In this document: piece by piece, positions 59,101 to 64,000 of the stretch
Numbering within the stretch: position 1 is the first letter of the stretch
Layout: each line of letters begins with the position of its first letter
DNA from: Euryodendron excelsum
Taxonomy: Eukaryota; Streptophyta; Magnoliopsida; Ericales; Pentaphylacaceae
Reading direction: 5' to 3'
DNA length: 64,000 bases
Assembly (NCBI GenBank): GCA_033060915.1
Contig: CM065393.1
Location: 6,001,001-6,065,000 of the forward strand
Translations under genes and position numbers: made by a program
Notes under the pieces: model-generated
Database searches by the model: none
The model's input: the letters and a program-made list of their open reading frames with translations, nothing else
Told to the model about the DNA's origin: nothing

Positions 59101-62100
59101 TTATGTTTAGTTGGAAACTAATATGGTTGAGGGCCTTTCTGGTTTTTGTTGGGTTGGACAAGTTGAAGAAATGGTGAATGAGGTTTTACATCTCGCTGCC
59201 GGATAAAGTCCACCCTTTGGGTGTTTTGGATTGTATACTTAATACTTGTCAACATTTTGAGAGGTGATGTAACAGTTTGTACGTGTACTAAATTTCAGTG
59301 AGCATGTTACACGTTTCTGTAGTTACTGAATCTACTAAATGATTGAGCATATCACTCCCCCTGTGGGCATGCAGAATTGGTTTTTGGGCAGGATCAAACA
59401 TCAAGCAACGTTAAAACATGGTGAGATTGTGTTGCTGTAAATATTTCTATTTTCTGTTTGCATCTCATTAAGTTCCCCTTGTTGAGACTCGAGTTGTAAC
59501 AGCTTCTACCTGTATACCCATTCTGCAAATTTATTAACCATGTTTCTGCATTTTGCATATATGATTGTGCATATTATACTTCTATTACCAAATGCATAAT
59601 AGGCATGCTATCCTCCTTTTCTTTTACAGGCACCTTTAGTCATTATCATCCTAATTCCTAACTATTCAATTTCTTTTTGTTTTCTGTTGCCACACAATGA
59701 ATTTTGGGATATATAATTTCACAAATTTTGTCCCTTTCATTATGTTATATATGTATACATATTTAAAATTTTATTCACCCTTTTGTGCGCACATGTTTTT
59801 CTCAGGCATCCATCTTGTTACTCATGTATTCGTGTGAATACACTCAAGTCAACAAGTGATGCTGTTATTGAGAAGCTATCAGCAACTCTGCAGGAAATGG
59901 GGCAACAAAGTGCTCCTGATGACATGAACCAAAGTGATGACACTGCAGAATATATTATGGGCTGGGAACATAAAAATTTTGTTAAAGAATCTAATGCTTC
60001 CTCAAACTTATATGACTCTAACAAGGCAGCTTTGGCAGTATTTGGAAGTGAACAAACTGGTCCTGTGTCTAAATGTCAATTACCTGGGCTAGACTATGTT
60101 GTCTTCGTGAAAGGTTCAGGACCACATACTATCAATTATGGTTATGCACAAGACAAACCTCCAAAGGAGGTAATCGTTAGTCGTAAATGCGCTGAAGCTG
60201 TTCTTCGCGGTGCTCAGGTAAGCAGAGTCTAGTGCCTTCTATCAACCATATCTTTTACTTCAAGTTTCTTTGTCAAGTGCTAAGTGTTCTAATTTGTATT
60301 ATAAACATCCTAGCATTTCTTTTTTACTGTATGATGTTATTTATATTAATAGTTCTAGTCTTCGATCTTTTCATCTTGTAAACCATTTGCTAAAAGTATG
60401 TGGGCTAGTGGACTATTCTTTCTAGTTTTTTCTTTATTATTTCCCTTTTTGTTAGAGCCCTTGCCTCCTTTTTGTGCTTGCTTGGACATTTCTTTCTCAT
60501 GTAGAAGGATTTATTGAGGGCAAGGCTCCTTTAATTTTTCAATTGAGCATCAATCAAGTTTGAAACTATTGTGTAGGAACGAAGTTAAGGTTTCTGTAAC
60601 AACCCGGATTTTTTCGAACTGTTAGTAAATAAAATAACCTCAAAGAATTTTACATTGTATTTCCACAGAAATTTACATTGCATGTGCGACTATAATTAAC
60701 TCCAGAAATATATCTTCCCAAATAATAATAATTCTTTACAAGTTCTAAATAATCAAGTCAATGTGCTTAACTACTGCACTGGCACTGGCTTCGCATTGAC
60801 CTGAAAAATAAAATTTAACTGGGAAGTATCAATATGACTGGAGTAAAGGTGCTTAGTACGGTACCACCAAAACGGAGCTTGACAATCGTTCAAATAAGTT
60901 CAACAGATCAAGTTATCAGATTAACAAAATGACCAAAAATCCCGACAACTAATACGTTTATTAATCATTCCAATTTTTCAACTATTCCAATATTTCATCA
61001 CAGCTGAATACTTGACCTTTCTCAATATCATGCTAAACGCCATCCCTGGCACATGATAGTACCTGTCCATTTCCAATAACAGTAACAAATAGGCCAACAG
61101 GTGCATTTGTACATATACCAATCAGTTCCATGGCACATTAACCAAAACAAAATCTAGTGATTCAAAAATAATATTATTATAAGATTAACAATGGACACGA
61201 TATTGAAGGATGTGCTAGAAGAAATTCAATAGATCCAAAAATAACTATTATCATGAAATTAACAAGGAGCACAAATTTATGGGAGGTATACAATTTAGGA
61301 ATGACAGGATACACTCTTTGCAAAGAGATTTACGAAGGAGTATATTGTATACAACTGGTTTATCTCAAGTATATTTCACAATTTTTGCAGAGATCACCTC
61401 ATAATCTCCAATTTATTATGTTAAGTTTCACAATTAGTAACAGTATTTGGTAGAGTAAACTAAATCTCATACTTAAAAATATCCACCAAAGTAAATAACC
61501 CACTTACATAAATTCAAGCCAAGTGGTAGAGTTTTCCCACTATTTTTTTCCCTTTCTTTTCCTTTTTCTTTGGCAGAACAAACATTCCCTCTTCTCTTTT
61601 TCTCTTTCTTTTATTCTTTTTTCTTTTCCTCTTCTCTCCTTCCTTTACCTCTTGGTTGACTCCCAAACTCTCTCTCCTTTGTTGGGTGTCCTTTTCATGG
61701 TTAGTTGATTTACATTGTACAAAACTTGGCCACATGGTAGGTGCATGCATGTTAAATGCATGTTAGGGAGTTATTATATGTTAACACCACATTGGAAGAG
61801 AAACGTGGGGTTGACACCTCATTACTATTGTTTGGGTATTTACATTTCATTGCCCAAAGTTTCTAGAAATAATAAGTTTTACCTAATGTTTTAATTTTAC
61901 TTGCATTCGAATCCAATCTTATTTATATTTTTGCCCCAAAATAAAATTACTAATGCTGGAAAATTAAAATATAGGTCACAATATACTCCAAAATCTCAAA
62001 CCCTTACTTTTAGCTTTTGATTAATTTCTCCCACATAAATAAATATTCTCCTTCCTAAACTTCTATCTGTATAAATATTTATTCTTATATTTTTATTACA

Positions 62101-62605
62101 CACAAAACCACCAGGGGTCTAGTGATGAATAATTTTAGAGTTCTCATAATATTACAGGTTTTATGAATGAGAAAAAAAGGATGAAATTTCATATTTGACC
62201 ACTAGTTTTACCTCTAATTATTTGTTAGTGCGTTTGTTTATTTCTTCTAGATGTATTGCGTAGGTATACATTTCTTGGGGTTTTGGGGAATGTGGTACAC
62301 TGGTACTTTTGTCTGGAAGCAATGCACCAATATGATATATTTGTGGAATGTAGTCGGATCTTTTTGTTGGGGCTACATTTTCTGATTTCCCCGTGTGAAC
62401 CTGACAAGTAGTAAAGCATAGTCTTTCTTCTGTTTTCTTATGGTAGTTCATATGTAGGTATATATTCCTGGTGTATTGGCTTGTAGCGCTCATGTTGAGA
62501 AAGGGGAGGTTGTTGCAGTATCAGTTGCCGTGGAACAGCCTGCTCAAGAGGGTGGATGGGGTATTGGTATGACACGAGGGACTGTTCTACAGGGATTGCA
62601 GACAG
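51491..62605 (+). CDS. NSUN6-like tRNA cytosine-C5 methyltransferase, 5' part (incomplete at window edge)
   Basis: Coding exons 51491-51609, 59806-60217 and 62458-62605 join in frame (119, 412 and 148 bases) to give residues 1-226 plus one base. The start MDQSERYCYNPTLRWNPQVE and YFIKAYGADHFARISKAL is the N-terminal region of plant NSUN6-type proteins. Next comes HPSCYSCIRVNTLKST (41-56), the conserved segment before the PUA domain. The PUA RNA-binding domain, roughly residues 155-225, shows PPKEVIVSRKCAEAVLRGAQ, VYIPGVLACSAHVEKGE and EGGWGIGMTRGTVLQGL. In animals NSUN6 methylates C72 in the acceptor stem of certain tRNAs using S-adenosylmethionine; the same role here is inferred. The catalytic Rossmann domain with its Cys residues lies past 64000. 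The third exon donor is CAG/GTTAGA. Confidence 0.88.
52586..52598 (+). other. Possible Copia primer-binding site
   Basis: TGGTATCAGGGCC differs by one base from the canonical Copia site. No LTR with TG...CA ends could be fixed on its left, and no gag is visible to the right, so this is weak. Confidence 0.3.
53380..54130. other. GC-richer stretch of unknown origin in intron 1
   Basis: Composition differs from the flanks. ATTGCTCTTAGC recurs (53461, 53661), and GGTTGACGACGATGG and CATGTACCTCCATTAG / CATGTACCTACACCC recur near the right end, implying internal duplication. No domain recognised; probably decayed retroelement DNA. Confidence 0.35.
56101..56149. repeat. (TA)n(GA)n microsatellite
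   Basis: Eleven TA units followed by about fourteen GA units inside the hAT element. Confidence 0.95.
56152..56370. repeat. 138-bp tandem duplication
   Basis: TTGAAGAAATGCCCA..., ending ...AGTGGATTGGA, occurs at 56152 and again at 56291, with moderate divergence. Confidence 0.75.
56408..58651. mobile_element. Solo LTR, 2244 bp, nested in the hAT element
   Basis: Begins TGTCACGACCCAAACCC and ends GGTCTGGGATGTCCCA. Perfect 5-bp TSD GAGAT at 56403-56407 and 58652-58656. The start wording is typical of Gypsy-type LTRs with a TGTCACGACCC head. No gag or pol remains. It contains a (CT)n run (58077-58095) and a CA-rich patch (58116-58134). Confidence 0.85.
59806..60217 (+). CDS. NSUN6-like coding exon 2
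   Basis: Codes for residues 41-177, ending VSRKCAEAVLRGAQ. The acceptor is TTTTTCTCAG and the donor CAG/GTAAGC. A low-complexity polar linker (residues 72-125) separates the N-terminal region from the PUA domain start. Confidence 0.9.
60218..62457 (+). other. NSUN6-like intron 2
   Basis: A 2.2 kb intron largely filled by the LTR-like unit at 60595-62156. Confidence 0.85.
60595..62156. mobile_element. Probable solo LTR in NSUN6 intron 2
   Basis: Starts TGTAACAACCCGGATTTT and ends AATATTACA, giving TG...CA ends typical of Gypsy LTRs. The flanks GGTTTC and GGTTTT are suggestive but do not form a clean 5-bp duplication at these limits, so the ends may be off by a base or more. No coding sequence inside. 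Confidence 0.5.
62458..62605 (+). CDS. NSUN6-like coding exon 3
   Basis: Residues 178-226 plus one base, VYIPGVLACSAHVEKGEVVA to RGTVLQGLQT, the second half of the PUA domain. The acceptor is TATGTAG. An alternative AG 12 bases upstream would insert FICR, which the family does not have. Confidence 0.9.
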
Positions 62606-62651
62606 GTTAGACACTTTGGTTTCTGCATTTATTTTCTGAGTAAACTGAATA

Positions 62652-63600
62652 ATTTTCTTTTTTTTTTTTGGGGGCGAGTATGTGAGAGGCCGAAGCCAAA
62701 AAGAAAAACTACAACATTATGTTTTGTACCTCAAGACACCCCAATTGGATGTGTCCTAGAACAGACAATGAAGCACACAACTAGGAGGTTGAGCTAGATT
62801 TGTATGCTATCTGAAGCATTCAGCCCTTTATGCGCAAGTTCATCTGCGTAGCCATTTACTCATCGTCCCACATGCTGCAGCTCACAGTCCCAATCACGGT
62901 TCACTAGCTTCTTGATCCTGATAATCAAATTTGAACCCAAGTGATCCCCTGTCGATTGGTGTATGGGCTCCTATGTTATTTGGACTCGGGTACGGGTGTC
63001 GGGTGCGGATACGTGTCCAAGTGTCCGATTTATCTGATTCTCATGTCCAAGGACATTCAGACACAGTTAGATTTCATATTCCTTAAATGCCTATTTTGCT
63101 TTTCTAAGGTAAAATAGTTACAAACTAAAAAAATTAGCATTTCATGAACAAAATGGAAGTCCTATGCTTAGTTCTATAGTAAACTCAATTACCTAAACAT
63201 ATTTATTAGATGCATGTCCAAGTAGCCATGTCGACACATATTCCATACCCTTATCTGAGTGTCGAGTGTCTAACACAGGTATTTCATAGATTTAGAAGAG
63301 TCCAGGTGACATAGATGAGCTCCATGGTTTTCATGGAATCCGTTTCTAGCTTCACAAGCCTGAACCCCTGCTTCCATGCCAAAAGAAGACCCTTCCATAT
63401 ACCCCATAACTTGGCCGCAAGTGTTCAACCTATGTTCTGGACAAAACCAACCAACCACATCCCATTGGTGTCTTTAATCAATCCATCTGTACCTGCTCTG
63501 CCTGGATTCCCAACCGTGGCAACATCCGTATTAGTTTTGACATATGGTCCAACAAGCGGACACCACCTTTCGTGTAAATATGGTCCCAACAGAATAACCT
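62652..63600 (-). mobile_element. LINE 3' fragment with RNase H domain, antisense, with poly(A)
   Basis: Read on the minus strand: TNTDVATVGNPGRAGTDGLI then GMWLVGFVQNIG.TLAAKLWG and LVKLETDSM (63340-63540) form an RNase H fold with its D, E and D active-site positions. After an interruption, IIRIKKLVNRDWDCELQHVG and VNGYADELAHKG (62830-62935) complete it. A T-run at 62656-62667 is the A-tail on this strand. Stops are present. The interruption at about 62955-63290 is a TGTCCG-type repeat. Confidence 0.78.
62955..63290. repeat. TGTCCG-type repeat inserted in the LINE
   Basis: GGACTCGGGTACGGGTGTCG, GATACGTGTCCAAGTGTCCG and, at the other end, GAGTGTCGAGTGTCTAACAC. It is related to 22155-22510 and splits the RNase H reading frame. 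Limits approximate. Confidence 0.55.
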
Positions 63601-63882
63601 TCAGTGTACATAGTTCACTCGTTTGTTCTCTGGGTCTTGATTGTTGGGAACTAGGAATTTGCTGTGAAAATTATCATCATTGATTGTTGGAAACTGGAAA
63701 GTGAAAGCAAAAATTATCATCAATTGTGACATATCACATGGTTAAAGTCATTGGGTTGTAAATATTAGATTTCAATGCTTTGTCCTCGAAAATGGAGGTG
63801 CTCATAGAAATATAATCTGTTGGAAGAAATTGTTTCAAGTCTTGAGTGAATTAAATCCAATTAAGTTTGCTGCACTTTTTTG

Positions 63883-63920
63883 CTTGCTTGCTTGTTTGTT
63901 TGTTTGTTTGTTTGTTTTTT
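63883..63920. repeat. (TTGC)n(TTGT)n microsatellite
   Basis: GCTTGCTTGCTTG followed by six TTTG units and a T-run. Confidence 0.9.
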
Positions 63921-64000
63921 TTGTTTTTTGGGAGGGGGGTGAGGTGGCTTTAAAAAAGTAAATGGTTGAATCTGCGCTATCTACATTAAGTGTCTAACCT

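Larger units (their letters stand above)
51610..59805 (+). other. NSUN6-like intron 1 (8.2 kb)
   Basis: Contains a possible Copia primer site (TGGTATCAGGGCC, 52586-52598), a GC-richer patch (53380-54130), the nested hAT and solo LTR (55420-58899), and unassigned AT-rich DNA. Confidence 0.85.

Overview
The window is nuclear DNA from a flowering plant. The evidence is spliced genes with GT-AG introns, AT-rich non-coding DNA, and dense angiosperm-type mobile elements (LINEs, Copia and Gypsy elements, a MULE, a hAT element, a Helitron, MITEs and SINE-like units). Large element-filled introns suggest a woody or large-genome dicot, but I cannot name the species.

Two host genes can be supported, both on the + strand and both acting on tRNA. 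(1) A complete gene for the catalytic subunit of the tRNA adenosine-34 deaminase (TAD2/ADAT2 family) has seven coding exons between 5195 and 28730. They join without a frame break into a 188-residue protein, and the introns hold nearly 23 kb of repeats. (2) The 5' part of an NSUN6-type tRNA cytosine-C5 methyltransferase has coding exons at 51491-51609, 59806-60217 and 62458-62605. The N-terminal region and PUA domain are present; the catalytic Rossmann domain lies beyond the right edge.

Layout. 1-5194: upstream of TAD2, with half a foldback MITE, a GC-rich stretch, a variable tandem repeat and a LINE 3' fragment. 5195-28730: TAD2, whose introns carry LINE, SINE, Gypsy and Copia pieces, a short LINE-like copy with a target-site duplication (TSD), and a Helitron. 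28731-34200: two antisense LINE fragments, one split by a MITE. 34219-40460: a Copia element on the minus strand lacking reverse transcriptase, with a 1.87 kb solo LTR (perfect 5-bp TSD) nested in its gag region. 42872-51270: an 8.4 kb MULE with both terminal inverted repeats (TIRs) and a 9-bp TSD (one mismatch), ending about 220 bp upstream of the NSUN6 start codon. 51271-64000: NSUN6 exons, with intron 1 holding a hAT element (perfect 8-bp TSD) that itself contains a 2.2 kb solo LTR (perfect 5-bp TSD), and introns 2 and 3 holding an LTR-like unit and an antisense LINE.

The MULE is the most unusual object. Its PB1-like/MuDR/DDE/SWIM transposase is broken by stops and a frameshift. It also contains an intact unrecognised minus-strand ORF, a 206-bp duplication, a very regular 178-bp tandem array (eight full units), and arrays of about 25-bp palindromes just inside both ends that may be transposase-binding sites.
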